Notes under the pieces: model-generated
What the model saw: the letters and a program-made list of their open reading frames with translations, nothing else
Database searches by the model: none
What the model was told of the DNA's origin: nothing
Source: Selenomonadaceae bacterium
GTDB taxonomy: Bacteria; Bacillota; Negativicutes; Selenomonadales; Selenomonadaceae
Reading direction: 5' to 3'
Assembly: GCA_022786545.1 (NCBI GenBank)
Contig: JALFXV010000105.1
Span: 1-46,002, forward strand
DNA: 46,002 nucleotides
Program-made: the position numbers and the translations under genes
Shown: in pieces, positions 16,761 through 25,610 of the stretch
Layout of the letters: the number at the start of each line of letters is the position of its first letter
How positions within the stretch are numbered: the first letter of the stretch is position 1

Positions 16761-17884
16761 GCATTACACGGGACTACAAGAATATACTGGTAATCAACCT
16801 GATGCACATCGGCGACCTGATGCTGGTGACGCCGGTGCTGAGAACCCTGCGCACCAACTATCCCCAGGCGCGGATTTCCCTGCTGGCAGACAAGAAGCTG
16901 GCAGATCTGGTGCAGTATAACAGGCATATTGATGAATGCCTGCTGATTGACAAGAAGGGCAGGGATGACAGCCTGCCGTCCTTTATCAAGTATATCTGGG
17001 GCATAAGAAAAAAGAAGTTTGATCTGGTGATTAATCTCCACCGCAACGAGAGGGCTTCCGCTATTGCGGCCTTCAGCGGGGCTGACAGGATTGTGGGCTA
17101 TGCCAAGCCGGGCTTTGCCCTGCTCTTTGATAAGGTGCTGCCAAATCTGAAGGCGGTGAAGCATCAGATTCATTCCCACTTTGATGTGCTGGAACAGGCA
17201 GTAGGCATTGACAGGATTGACGATGGCGGCCTGGAGATGTGGTTGCCGGAGGTGGCGGTCAGGAGTGCTGATAAAATCTGGCAGGAGAATTTTGCTCCTG
17301 ATAAGAAGGTGGTGGCTTTCAATATCGGTGCCAGCTGGAAGACAAAGCGGTGGATTGATACCTATTTTGCCCGCTGTGCAGATGAGCTTTTGGCAAAGGG
17401 CTACGGCGTTGCCTTTTTTGGCGGGCCTATGGACACGGAGCTGGTGGAGGCCTGCATTGCCCAGATGAAGCACAGGGACAGCGGTGACATCAAGGTATTT
17501 ACAGGCAAGGTTTCCCTGGGGGAGCTGGGGGCTCTCCTGAAGAAGTGCGCCCTGTTCCTGACTACTGACTCGGGCCCCATGCATGTGGGGGTATCCCAGA
17601 ACGTGCCCGTTGTCACCATGTTTGGTGCCTCGCCGGTGCCGGGATTTTACCCTTATGATGCCCGGGATGTGCTGATCAAGACGCCGGAGCCATGCCATCC
17701 TTGCGGTATTCACGAATGTCCGAAAAAGGGAGAGGACAACATGGCCTGCATGAAGAAGATTACGGTGGCAATCGTGATGAAGTATGTGTGGGAACTGCTG
17801 GGCAAGTATGAAAAACAGGCAGGAAAAATGCCAAGGGAGTATGGAAAATACGAATGCCGTGTGATTGATATGGCAAAGATGTGA
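16757..17884 (+). CDS. LPS heptosyltransferase (GT9), third of three
   Basis: GT9 protein with VINLMHIGDLMLVTPVLRTL at the start, NIGASWKTKRW in the middle, and TTDSGPMHVGVSQNVPVVTMFG followed by a Cys-rich tail (PCHPCGIHECPKKGEDNMACM). The preceding frame is open much further upstream inside the previous gene. ATG 16757, in a 4-base overlap with that stop, gives the expected GT9 N-terminus. At 375 residues it is longer than its neighbours because of a charged C-terminal extension. Confidence 0.9.
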   Translation: MSITRDYKNILVINLMHIGDLMLVTPVLRTLRTNYPQARISLLADKKLADLVQYNRHIDECLLIDKKGRDDSLPSFIKYIWGIRKKKFDLVINLHRNERASAIAAFSGADRIVGYAKPGFALLFDKVLPNLKAVKHQIHSHFDVLEQAVGIDRIDDGGLEMWLPEVAVRSADKIWQENFAPDKKVVAFNIGASWKTKRWIDTYFARCADELLAKGYGVAFFGGPMDTELVEACIAQMKHRDSGDIKVFTGKVSLGELGALLKKCALFLTTDSGPMHVGVSQNVPVVTMFGASPVPGFYPYDARDVLIKTPEPCHPCGIHECPKKGEDNMACMKKITVAIVMKYVWELLGKYEKQAGKMPREYGKYECRVIDMAKM

Positions 17885-17924
17885 TTGTGCAGATTGAAAC
17901 GTAACAAAGGGGGAAGAATAAGCG

Positions 17925-18920
17925 ATGACTGTTGATAGGAAGAAATTGCTGGATTTTGTGCTGAACGATATTGCCAAGGTAAGAATCCTGGTAGTGGGCG
18001 ATGTGATGCTGGACAGGTATTATTATGGTGAGGTAACCCGTATTTCGCCGGAGGCGCCGGTGCCGATTAACCATGTGACCAGCACCAAGGATACCCTGGG
18101 AGGATCTGCCAATGTGGCACACAATCTGGCACTTCTGGGCTGCCGGACCTCTATTGCAGGCTTTGCAGGCAATGATTACCATTGCCAGACTCTCCTGGAC
18201 AAGTTTACGGCCCGGGGCATTGATTACAAGGGCATTATCCGCCGGGAGGCTCCTACTACCACCAAGCTGAGGGTAATCGGCGGCCATCAGCAGATGCTGC
18301 GGCTGGACTTCGAGGATACGGAGCCGGTGGGTGAGCATTATGCGGAGCGGCTGATAGATTATGTGGAGCAGTCATTGCAGAACGGGCTGGATGCGGTGAT
18401 TATCTCTGATTACGGCAAGGGTGCCTGCACGGAGGATGTGTGCACCCGGATCATTGATGAGTGCCACAATATGGCGGTGCCGGTATTTGTGGATCCGAAG
18501 GGGACTGAATGGGATAAATACGCCACCGCGGATTATATCACCCCGAACTTCAAGGAGCTGAATGCTGTCCTGTCCAAGCCGATCCGCAACCGGGATGAAT
18601 ATATAGAGCAGGCGGCACGGCAGGTCATGGACAAGTACAATGTCAAAAATGTGCTTGCTACCCGGTCTGAGTATGGCATGTCCCTGGTGCAGCCGGAGGA
18701 TGGGGTGATTCACATTCCTACCAAGGCCCAGGAGGTATTTGATGTGTCCGGTGCTGGTGATACGGTGATTTCCGTGTTTGCCCTGGGCATCTCCGGCGGA
18801 CTGAAGCCTGTGGAGGCGGCTTATCTGGCGAACCTGGCTGCCAGCGTGGTGGTGGCAAAGCTGGGCACCTATGCTATCAGCAATCAGGAATTGCAGAAGG
18901 TGCTGACGGATGTGGAATAA
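17925..18920 (+). CDS. rfaE1: D-glycero-beta-D-manno-heptose-7-phosphate kinase (PfkB/RfaE1), paralogue 2
   Basis: This kinase carries the textbook RfaE1 signature GDVMLDRYYYGEVTRISPEAPVP, then GGSANVAHNLALLG, IISDYGKGAC, DPKGTEW and DVSGAGDT. It matches the N-terminal domain of HldE more closely than paralogue 1. GGGGGAAG precedes ATG 17925. No adenylyltransferase domain is attached; that activity comes from rfaE2 at 14098. Having two kinases in one locus suggests either redundancy or two different heptose-phosphate substrates. Confidence 0.92.
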   Translation: MTVDRKKLLDFVLNDIAKVRILVVGDVMLDRYYYGEVTRISPEAPVPINHVTSTKDTLGGSANVAHNLALLGCRTSIAGFAGNDYHCQTLLDKFTARGIDYKGIIRREAPTTTKLRVIGGHQQMLRLDFEDTEPVGEHYAERLIDYVEQSLQNGLDAVIISDYGKGACTEDVCTRIIDECHNMAVPVFVDPKGTEWDKYATADYITPNFKELNAVLSKPIRNRDEYIEQAARQVMDKYNVKNVLATRSEYGMSLVQPEDGVIHIPTKAQEVFDVSGAGDTVISVFALGISGGLKPVEAAYLANLAASVVVAKLGTYAISNQELQKVLTDVE

Positions 18921-18922
18921 TG

Positions 18923-19005
18923 TAAATGTATTGATATAAATGTATTGATGTAACTGTAGTAATGGAATTGTAGCAATGCAATTGTAGTGATATAGCTTAG
19001 TAATA
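18923..19005 (+). repeat. Degenerate 14-bp tandem repeat upstream of hldD
   Basis: Five consecutive 14-bp units (starting 18923, 18937, 18951, 18965, 18979) and a 13-bp sixth share the pattern (T/G/C)AA(A/C/T)TGTA(T/G)(T/C/A)(G/A)AT(A/G). The first two units differ at one base. They fill the gap between the kinase and hldD and contain no ORF. They may affect spacing or expression of hldD. Confidence 0.7.
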
Positions 19006-19037
19006 TAACTTGTGAGAAAGTGTGAGGAGCGAGATTT

Positions 19038-20021
19038 ATGATTATTGTTACAGGGGGAGCCGGTTTTATCGGCAGCAATATTGTCAAGGAATTAAATCGT
19101 CAGGGACGTACTGATATTCTCATCGTGGATGATCTGAATAACCGCAAGAAGGAGAATCAGAGCTATAGAAATCTCCGTGGCTTGCAGTTTATGGACTACA
19201 TGCACAAGGATGCATTTCTGGAGGCTGTCCTGAATGATGATTTCGACGGCACGGATGTGGATGTGGTCTTCCATGAGGGCGCCTGCTCCGACACCATGGA
19301 GTACGATGTGAACTACATGATGGAAGCCAATTATGAGTATTCCAAGGCAGTTTTGCATTTCTGCATGAACCATCGCATTCCGTTCCTGTACGCTTCCTCC
19401 GCTTCCACCTATGGCGGCGGCGAGAACGGCTTCCGGGAGGGGGACGAGTGCGAGGATGCCCTGAATCCGTATGCCTACTCCAAGCTGCTCTTTGACCGCT
19501 ATGTGCGCCAGCAGCTGCCTTATGCCCAGAGCCAGATTGTGGGACTGAAGTATTTTAATGTATACGGACCGCAGGAGCATCACAAGGGCAACATGGCCTC
19601 TATCTTCTATCAGTTGTATCATCAGGTAAAGGATAACGGCGTATGCCGCCTCTTTGGCGGTTATGGCGAATATGGCGATGGTGAGCATCGCCGTGACTTT
19701 ATCTATGTAAAGGATGTAGTGAAGGTCAACCTCTGGTTCTGGCAGAATGAGGGGCCAAGCGGCATCTATAACTGCGGTACCGGCCATGCCCATTCCTACA
19801 ATGAGGTGGCACAGGCAGTGATTGATGCACTGGGCACAGGGCATATTGAGTATCGGGAGTTCCCGGAAGTGCTGAAGGGCAAGTATCAGTGCTTTACCGA
19901 AGCGGACAAGACACAGCTGCTGGCAGCCGGTTATGACCAGGGCTTCTATGATATGAGGGAAGCAGTGAAGGAATATTGCGATTTCCTGGACAATGGCGGA
20001 TATTTCAAGTACGGAAAATAA
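19038..20021 (+). CDS. hldD: ADP-L-glycero-D-manno-heptose-6-epimerase
   Basis: This extended short-chain dehydrogenase has NADP-binding TGGAGFIGSN at residues 5-14, the FHEGACSDTMEYD segment typical of HldD/RfaD, YASSASTYGGGENGF, the catalytic Tyr/Lys pair in YAYSKLLFD, and FNVYGPQEHHKGNMAS. It epimerises ADP-D-glycero- to ADP-L-glycero-manno-heptose, the donor for the GT9 enzymes. The length of 327 residues is normal. GAGCGAG lies just before the start. Confidence 0.96.
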   Translation: MIIVTGGAGFIGSNIVKELNRQGRTDILIVDDLNNRKKENQSYRNLRGLQFMDYMHKDAFLEAVLNDDFDGTDVDVVFHEGACSDTMEYDVNYMMEANYEYSKAVLHFCMNHRIPFLYASSASTYGGGENGFREGDECEDALNPYAYSKLLFDRYVRQQLPYAQSQIVGLKYFNVYGPQEHHKGNMASIFYQLYHQVKDNGVCRLFGGYGEYGDGEHRRDFIYVKDVVKVNLWFWQNEGPSGIYNCGTGHAHSYNEVAQAVIDALGTGHIEYREFPEVLKGKYQCFTEADKTQLLAAGYDQGFYDMREAVKEYCDFLDNGGYFKYGK

Positions 20022-20087
20022 TGGGTACATGTTGGCGCAGCATGTAAATGATGGGCGTTGTGCCGTGATACCGTCAGGTCAGGGAAG

Positions 20088-20609
20088 ATGCGGAGGCATA
20101 GTTTGAAGAAAGCAGTTTTTTTTGACAGGGATGGCACCTTGAATGTGGATGTGCATTACCTGCACAGGATAGAGGATTTTCAGTGGACGCCGGAGGCGGT
20201 GGAGGCCATCGCCTACTGCCACCGGCAGGGCTATCTGGTGGTGGTGGTCACCAACCAGAGCGGTGTGGCACGGGGCTACTATGAGGAAGCTGATGTGCTG
20301 CGCCTCCATCAATGGATGAATGAGGAACTGGTGATGCAGGGAGTAGCACCTATTGACGGCTTTTATTACTGTCCCCATCATCCCAGGGCCGCTGTGCCGG
20401 AGTATGCGGTGGACTGCGATTGCCGCAAGCCGAAGCCGGGCATGATTTTCACCGCTTGCCGGGAGCTGGGCATTGATGCCGCGCAGTCCTTTATGGTGGG
20501 CGACAAGCCCCGGGATGTGGAATGTGGCGAGGCCGCCGGGGCAAAGGGCGTGCTGTATGAAGGTGGCAGTTTGCTGGCGTGCGTGAAGCGGGCTATGGAG
20601 CAGAGGTAG
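20088..20609 (+). CDS. gmhB: D-glycero-beta-D-manno-heptose-1,7-bisphosphate phosphatase
   Basis: HAD phosphatase of the HisB-N/GmhB type: FFDRDGTLN (nucleophile Asp), VVTNQSGVARG, zinc-site CPHHP ... CDCRKPKPGM and the C-terminal MVGDKPRDVECG. It removes the C7 phosphate of heptose-1,7-bisphosphate between the kinase and adenylyltransferase steps. ATG 20088 and TTG 20103 are both possible; TTG has the better GGAGG spacing and gives MKKAVFFDRDGT. The last residues after ACVKRA (from 20595) do not match the partial copy at 21811-21931, so the 3' end seems to have been replaced when foreign DNA joined here. Confidence 0.93.
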   Translation: MRRHSLKKAVFFDRDGTLNVDVHYLHRIEDFQWTPEAVEAIAYCHRQGYLVVVVTNQSGVARGYYEEADVLRLHQWMNEELVMQGVAPIDGFYYCPHHPRAAVPEYAVDCDCRKPKPGMIFTACRELGIDAAQSFMVGDKPRDVECGEAAGAKGVLYEGGSLLACVKRAMEQR

Positions 20610-21610
20610 TTGGTGCTTCTGGTATTTCGTTGCACAAAGATTATATACGATATGCCATGTATAAAAATGGCAGTGTAATAAATCGCGAGCAGCAGGTGCC
20701 GGTTTATGTGGAAGCAAATGGAACTGCTCCTGATGCAGGAGAATTGACCTGGAAACGTTCCTTGAGCAGTTTGCAGGGACGTACCACGATCAAGGATGCC
20801 AAGGAGATTATTGATTATGGGCGTGAATTGCAGGCTGGGATAAGGTCTGGCGAAGCAGGCGTAGTATTGCCGCTGATTGCTTATTATGGAACAGGCAGGC
20901 TGTGGGCGAGAAAACAAAACCGCAGTGGAGGATATAGTGACCTGCGCAATCAGCCAGCATCCCGGTTGCAGGGCTATCAGGATTGTTTATCTGCTGTTTC
21001 CAATGAAAAAATGATGCTTTCCTGGTTTGCCCAGATGACATATCTAAGGCTTCAGGAAGAACAGGAAATTCCTGAGCTGGCTTTGGTGGAGCATGCTATG
21101 GCAGAATGTTATCGTGGTATTGAGATTACTGCAAAGTCGGTCAGTGTGCGCTATAGCGTGAAGCTGTCAGAACTGGAGATAAGGATTGTGCGTCAGGACG
21201 AGTCTGTGGAGTATTTGCCACTGCATTTGCTTAGTGATGGCATTAAGACTATTTTGAATATGGTGGCGGATATTGCTTATCGCATGGCGGTGCTGAATCT
21301 ACAGCTAGGTCAGGATATATTGAACAAGACTCCTGGCGTGGTGCTTATTGATGAAGTGGATATGCATTTGCATCCTGCGTGGCAAAAGAGAATTTTAAGT
21401 GACTTGCGAAAGATTTTTCCTGAAATTCAGCTTATAGTTACGACCCATGCACCTAGTGTCCTGGTGAATACACATCATGAGGAAGTGCGCATTGTATCAG
21501 ATGGCATGGTTTATGTGCCTGATGTCATGACATATGGCCGGAGTGTGGAGGCCGTTATGTCTGAATTGATGGGGACAGCTGTCCGTCCGGCTGATATTGT
21601 AAAAAATTGA
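20595..21610 (+). pseudogene. 5'-truncated COG3950-type AAA ATPase
   Basis: The frame is open from GTG 20579 inside gmhB, but recognisable ATPase sequence begins only after the junction at 20595. Present are the segment LPLIAYYGTGRLW, typical of COG3950/PtuA-like ATPases, an ABC-type region (LPLHLLSDGIKTILNMVADIA), Walker B VVLIDEVDMHLHP and the switch histidine TTHAPSVL. The N-terminal Walker A region is absent, so ATP hydrolysis by this product is unlikely. The reading frame has stayed open over 330 codons, implying recent truncation. Base composition is AT-richer than the heptose genes. Such ATPases occur in anti-phage operons (for example Septu), which is only a possibility here. Confidence 0.72.
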
Positions 21611-21802
21611 CTTTTTGATAAAGCACAAAAGGCATTGATTAGCTTCCAAAAAGAAATCTATAAAAAACTGCATGGCAAACATGCTCCGGCTGATTTTTGG
21701 CAGAATTGCCTGCTTAAATATGAAAAATGTGATAGTGGCATGAGAGTGCCGTATTTGGGTATTATTTTGTGGTATATAAGAAAAAAGTGTGGTATAAAAT
21801 AG
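21611..21802 (+). pseudogene. Remnant C-terminus, possibly of a PtuB/TIGR02646-like HNH partner
   Basis: Directly after the ATPase stop TGA, the same frame stays open for about 63 codons to TAG 21800. It encodes a basic, helical piece ending in VPYLGIILWYIRKK. This ending resembles, from memory, the C-terminus of HNH proteins paired with COG3950-type ATPases. There is no start codon with a ribosome site and no HNH motif in the surviving part. It could instead be the tail of the ATPase itself, cut by a premature stop. Confidence 0.35.
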
Positions 21803-21810
21803 TTATTGGC

Positions 21811-21931
21811 TTACGGTGGGCGACAAGCCCCGGGATGTGGAATGCGGCGAGGCCGACGGGGCAAAAGGCGTTTTGTATGGAGGCGGCAGCCTGCTGGCGT
21901 GCGTGAAGCGGGCTCTTGTATGGAAACGTTA
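21811..21931 (+). pseudogene. Second, partial copy of the gmhB 3' end
   Basis: Bases 21811-21914 repeat gmhB 20491-20594 at an offset of exactly 1320 bp with about 10 mismatches in 104. Most differences are synonymous third- or first-position changes (TGT/TGC, AAG/AAA, GGT/GGC, AGT/AGC, TTG/CTG). The frame continues to a TAA at 21929-21931, giving a native-looking end ALVWKR. It looks like the tail of a diverged gmhB allele left behind when the intervening segment was acquired. Confidence 0.85.
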
Positions 21932-21946
21932 AATTGGAGGGCAACT

Positions 21947-22618
21947 GTGCGGATTGGTATTTTTGTCGATTCAAATATATATAATGAATATGAGAAAATT
22001 TTTGTAAGCTTGCTGATGAATGAGCTGTCTAAGCGGGAACATGAAATTTTGTTATATTTACCTGAGAACATAAAATGTGATGATTTATGTTTAAAAAAAG
22101 TAGTGCGTTTAATGGGAAAGTCTGAATCCTCAAATCTGGCTAGCGGGATTAAAAAGTTGATATCATATATTAGGTTTGGGTTTAGCCGGCAGGGATGGTT
22201 TAGCCAGTTGTTTCTGGAAACAGAAAAGAAATCACTGGATGCAGTTATTTTTCCGTTTGCAGATTATCGCTGCCTGCGGGCTGTGCAAAAAAATAGCTTG
22301 AGAGATGCATCTGTTCCTATAGTATTTTTAATTCACAATTTATCGGCGGGTTCTGCGATTAAAGTTTTTAGAGAAGCTAAAAAAATGTCCAGATGCAAAA
22401 ATTTGCGTGTTGTGGCATTGACTTTTGACGGGCATCTGTTTCCACAAAAGTTGGGTAATTTATTTTTGACATATCCGCCAGTGCAGGAGGCTGATATGGA
22501 AACAACATATATCAAGGAAAAATTATTAGAAGGCGTTAAACAGAAATCACTTTTGCCAGAGGCGTTTGTGTTGAGAATAGAAAAAATTATAAATGCTGAA
22601 TATGTAAATAAATCATAA
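21947..22618 (+). CDS. Hypothetical protein, possible GT4 N-terminal domain only
   Basis: The start RIGIFVDSNIYNEYEKIF followed by LLMNELSKREHEILLYLP resembles the first Rossmann domain of GT4 glycosyltransferases, and VPIVFLIHNLSAGSA fits the same fold. At 223 residues it lacks a second GT domain and any E-x7-E motif, so it may be a fragment or a distinct small family. GTG 21947 is preferred: GGAGG ends 6 bases before it. The frame also runs back to ATG 21920 inside the gmhB fragment. The composition is clearly AT-rich. I infer a role in LPS decoration from its place before waaL. Confidence 0.55.
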   Translation: MRIGIFVDSNIYNEYEKIFVSLLMNELSKREHEILLYLPENIKCDDLCLKKVVRLMGKSESSNLASGIKKLISYIRFGFSRQGWFSQLFLETEKKSLDAVIFPFADYRCLRAVQKNSLRDASVPIVFLIHNLSAGSAIKVFREAKKMSRCKNLRVVALTFDGHLFPQKLGNLFLTYPPVQEADMETTYIKEKLLEGVKQKSLLPEAFVLRIEKIINAEYVNKS

Positions 22619-22642
22619 TTGATGTAGAAGATGGAGGAACAT

Positions 22643-23857
22643 ATGGGAGATTTGAAGTGCATAGATGATGCAGGGACAGCAGAAAAATGGATTTTTTACT
22701 TTCTTTGTGGATATGCGTTGTTTAGTAATACATCAATAGCTGTGGGAAATGTTTTTTTGAGTTTGTCGATTGCTGCGGCATTGTTCAGAGTATATAAAAA
22801 GCATGATGATTGGCGTGAATTGCTGATAATTGACAAAAAGCTGGCAGTGCCGTTTTTGTTGTTTATTGGCATGATGCTTATTTCTGCAATTTTTTCGGCA
22901 GATGTGGTTTGGAGCTTGCGTGTGATGGGAGACCATTATTTATATCGCATGACAGGATTTTATTTGGTGTGGTTGTTTGTAAGAGATAAGAAAAAATTGC
23001 TTATTCTGTTCTATTTTGCACTGCTATCGCATTTTGTCAATGCTTCTGTATGTATTTATCAGGGCTTTGTAGAGATGAACTTTCGGGCAACAGGTCTTAT
23101 AGGATACATGATGACAGGGGGAACCCTTGCCATGTGGATGCCAGTATTAATTGTATTGGTACTAGAAAATAAGTTCTACAGGTGGAATAAATATATCGTT
23201 TATAGTGTATTATTGGCAGCAACGCTGGCAACTTTGTTTAATGCTACCCGTGGTGTGTGGCTGGCGATTGGAGTTGTTGCACCTGTCCTGATTTTACTTT
23301 CTGTCAGATCAAAGGTCCGGGGAATTATTGTACTTTCTTTGTTGTTTGCGTGTACAGCAGGTATTTTTTATAGTGTTCCTGTTTTGCACAATAGACTAGC
23401 AACTATCACGGATACTACGATGCAGAGCAATAGTGAGAGGCTTTTACTTTGGCAGAGTGCTCGCAATATGTTTGCAGATTATCCTGTTACTGGTGTCGGA
23501 TATGGAGAATTTCATGATAATTATCAGGAGAAGTATATATTACCTGAAGCGAAGGAACGGTATCTGGGACATGCCCATAGCAATTTTTTCCAGGTTCTGG
23601 CGGAGGGCGGTATGTTAGGTGTTGCCGGTCTGCTGGCATGGTGGCTTGGCATGGTGATTTACTGCATTCGTGGCTGGCTGGACAGCAGGAACATAGGATA
23701 CTTGACTTTTTTGGGGATATTTGCCGGTCTTATGCTTCAGGGGCTGACAGAATACACTATGGGTGATTCGATTGTGATGAAGCTGTTTTGGTTTGGTCTG
23801 GGGCTGTCTTATCAGTGGATTTCTGTCAGTGCTGCTGAGGGGAATGAGAATGTCTGA
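22643..23857 (+). CDS. waaL: O-antigen ligase (WaaL/RfaL, Wzy_C family)
   Basis: A polytopic membrane protein of about 404 residues with some ten or more hydrophobic segments. The large periplasmic loop has the Wzy_C/WaaL features: conserved Arg in FNATRGVWLA, and RLLLWQSARNMFADYPVTGVGYGEF with AHSNFFQVLAEGG after it. It would join O-antigen from undecaprenyl diphosphate to lipid A-core at the periplasmic face. ATG 22643 has GGAGG 5 bases upstream and is preferred over ATG 22631. O-antigen polymerase (Wzy) shares the fold and is the alternative. Confidence 0.8.
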   Translation: MGDLKCIDDAGTAEKWIFYFLCGYALFSNTSIAVGNVFLSLSIAAALFRVYKKHDDWRELLIIDKKLAVPFLLFIGMMLISAIFSADVVWSLRVMGDHYLYRMTGFYLVWLFVRDKKKLLILFYFALLSHFVNASVCIYQGFVEMNFRATGLIGYMMTGGTLAMWMPVLIVLVLENKFYRWNKYIVYSVLLAATLATLFNATRGVWLAIGVVAPVLILLSVRSKVRGIIVLSLLFACTAGIFYSVPVLHNRLATITDTTMQSNSERLLLWQSARNMFADYPVTGVGYGEFHDNYQEKYILPEAKERYLGHAHSNFFQVLAEGGMLGVAGLLAWWLGMVIYCIRGWLDSRNIGYLTFLGIFAGLMLQGLTEYTMGDSIVMKLFWFGLGLSYQWISVSAAEGNENV

Positions 23858-23893
23858 AGCATATGGAAGGTTATTGGTATAGAAGGTGAAACA

Positions 23894-24658
23894 ATGGCAA
23901 CTTTGGCAGTTGTGATTTTAACGAAAAATGAGGAAAAAAATATAGAAGCATGTATAAAAAGTGCTTCTTTTGCAGATGATGTTTTGGTAGTGGATTCTGG
24001 CAGTGAGGACAGGACTGAAATAATTGCCAAAGCTGCAGGAGCCAGATTTATCTCTCAACCTATGGGGGAAGAAGGTTTTGCGGGACAGCGCAATTTTGCC
24101 TTGCAGCATATCAGCGCGGACTGGGTGTTTTATCTTGATGCTGACGAGAGAATTACGCCTGAGGCGGCGTCTTCTATCCAGCGTATAGTGGCAGAAAATC
24201 CAGGCTGTGCGTATCGCATTAAAAGGATGAATATCGTGTTTGGCAAAATGATGTACTATGGAGGACATCGGCCGGATTATTCTGACAGGCTGTTTCCCCG
24301 TGCTGCCGTTCATTGGGAGGGGTATGTGCATGAGGTTGCTGTATGTAGCTTGCCACAGAAGATAGTTGACGGGACATTACATCACTACACTTATACAACC
24401 TGGTCGCAGTACATGGAAAAATTAAATAAATATACATCAATGGCTGCGGAGAGCTGTTTTAAGCGGGGAAAAAAGATCGGTGCGGCGGGCATCTTCACCC
24501 ATAGCTGGTTTGCCTTTTTTAAATTATATATATTAAAACAGGGCTTCAGGGATGGATATTATGGATTGGTAATGTCGGTAATGGCAGGGATTTACGATTT
24601 TGTTAAATATTTAAAACTCTATAACATGTATGCTAATAATCAGAAGGTGGGTGACTGA
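23894..24658 (+). CDS. GT2 glycosyltransferase, WaaE/KdtX-like
   Basis: GT-A fold family 2: VVILTKNEEKNIEACIKSA at the start, VDSGSEDRT, and the metal-binding DxD at residues 82-84 (YLDADERI). Downstream, FGKMMYYGGHRPDYSDRLFPR and the HHYTY segment match the WaaE/LpsA-like LPS core glucosyltransferases. The C-terminal end has aromatic amphipathic stretches likely to sit on the membrane. It precedes the GT8 gene by 2 bases. Confidence 0.88.
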   Translation: MATLAVVILTKNEEKNIEACIKSASFADDVLVVDSGSEDRTEIIAKAAGARFISQPMGEEGFAGQRNFALQHISADWVFYLDADERITPEAASSIQRIVAENPGCAYRIKRMNIVFGKMMYYGGHRPDYSDRLFPRAAVHWEGYVHEVAVCSLPQKIVDGTLHHYTYTTWSQYMEKLNKYTSMAAESCFKRGKKIGAAGIFTHSWFAFFKLYILKQGFRDGYYGLVMSVMAGIYDFVKYLKLYNMYANNQKVGD

Positions 24659-24660
24659 TA

Positions 24661-25599
24661 TTGAGTGATTCAATAAATATTGTTTTTGCTTCCGATAATA
24701 ATTACGCTCAACACACGTCGGTTGCTATGACTTCCATATTGCGTACAACACCTGATATCAGCAGGGTGAGGTTTTTTCTGATATCTGACAACATAAGTTT
24801 GGAAATTAAGGAAAAAATATGCCAGACTGTCAAAAAAATGGGTTCAGAAGTGTTTTTTATCGACATGCATGATGCACGGCTGAATGAATATTTTATTAGC
24901 GGTCAGATAAGTCGCACTGCGTATTGCAGGTTGGATATGGCGCATTTACTGCCGCAGAGCATAAAAAAAGTTATATATTTGGACTGCGATTTGTTGATTA
25001 AAGATGATATAGCGAAATTGTGGGATATGGATATGGAAGGCTTTCCAATAGCTGCTGTAGCGGATTTGGGGATTATGGCTTCGGCGCGGAGCAGGAAGCA
25101 AAAGCATAATCAGCTGGGGGTTGCGTACAACGAGGATTATTTTAATTCAGGTGTAATGATTTTTGATTTAGAGCAGTGGCGTGAGGCAGGCTATGCAGAG
25201 CGTGTAAAGTCATTGGCTCGTGAGCATAATTATGTACATCATGATCAAGATGCGCTGAATTTTCTTTTTAAGGGGAACTGGAAACATATACCTTTAAGGT
25301 GGAATGTCATTCCACCGATATATAACTTATTTGTAAAAATTATAATAAATCGTAAATATCGTAATATGGCTATAGCCGCCCGTCAAGATATAGCTATTAT
25401 GCACTATGCGGGTGGGTATAAGCCTTGGGAATACGATGTCAATTATGGATTTAATGACTATTATTATAGTTGTTTGGAATATACGGAATTTAAAGATGTA
25501 AAAATGCCTCAAATGGATAAAAGACGTAAGCATAGATCCATATTACGGCAAATGGTTCGTTTAAAAATAGCTGATTTTTGGCAGTGGTTATTCGGTTAG
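24661..25599 (+). CDS. GT8 glycosyltransferase (LPS glucosyl/galactosyltransferase type)
   Basis: Family 8: INIVFASDNNYAQHTSVAMTSIL at the N-terminus, RTAYCRLDMAHLLP, the DxD at residues 108-110 (VIYLDCDLLI), and FNSGVMIFDLEQWR, HHDQDALNF and IMHYAGGYKPW. These enzymes add glucose or galactose to LPS outer core (WaaO/WaaJ-like). The start codon is TTG, with AAGGTGGG upstream. AT-rich codon use matches the accessory block. Confidence 0.9.
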   Translation: MSDSINIVFASDNNYAQHTSVAMTSILRTTPDISRVRFFLISDNISLEIKEKICQTVKKMGSEVFFIDMHDARLNEYFISGQISRTAYCRLDMAHLLPQSIKKVIYLDCDLLIKDDIAKLWDMDMEGFPIAAVADLGIMASARSRKQKHNQLGVAYNEDYFNSGVMIFDLEQWREAGYAERVKSLAREHNYVHHDQDALNFLFKGNWKHIPLRWNVIPPIYNLFVKIIINRKYRNMAIAARQDIAIMHYAGGYKPWEYDVNYGFNDYYYSCLEYTEFKDVKMPQMDKRRKHRSILRQMVRLKIADFWQWLFG

Positions 25600-25610
25600 G
25601 ATGGTTTTGA

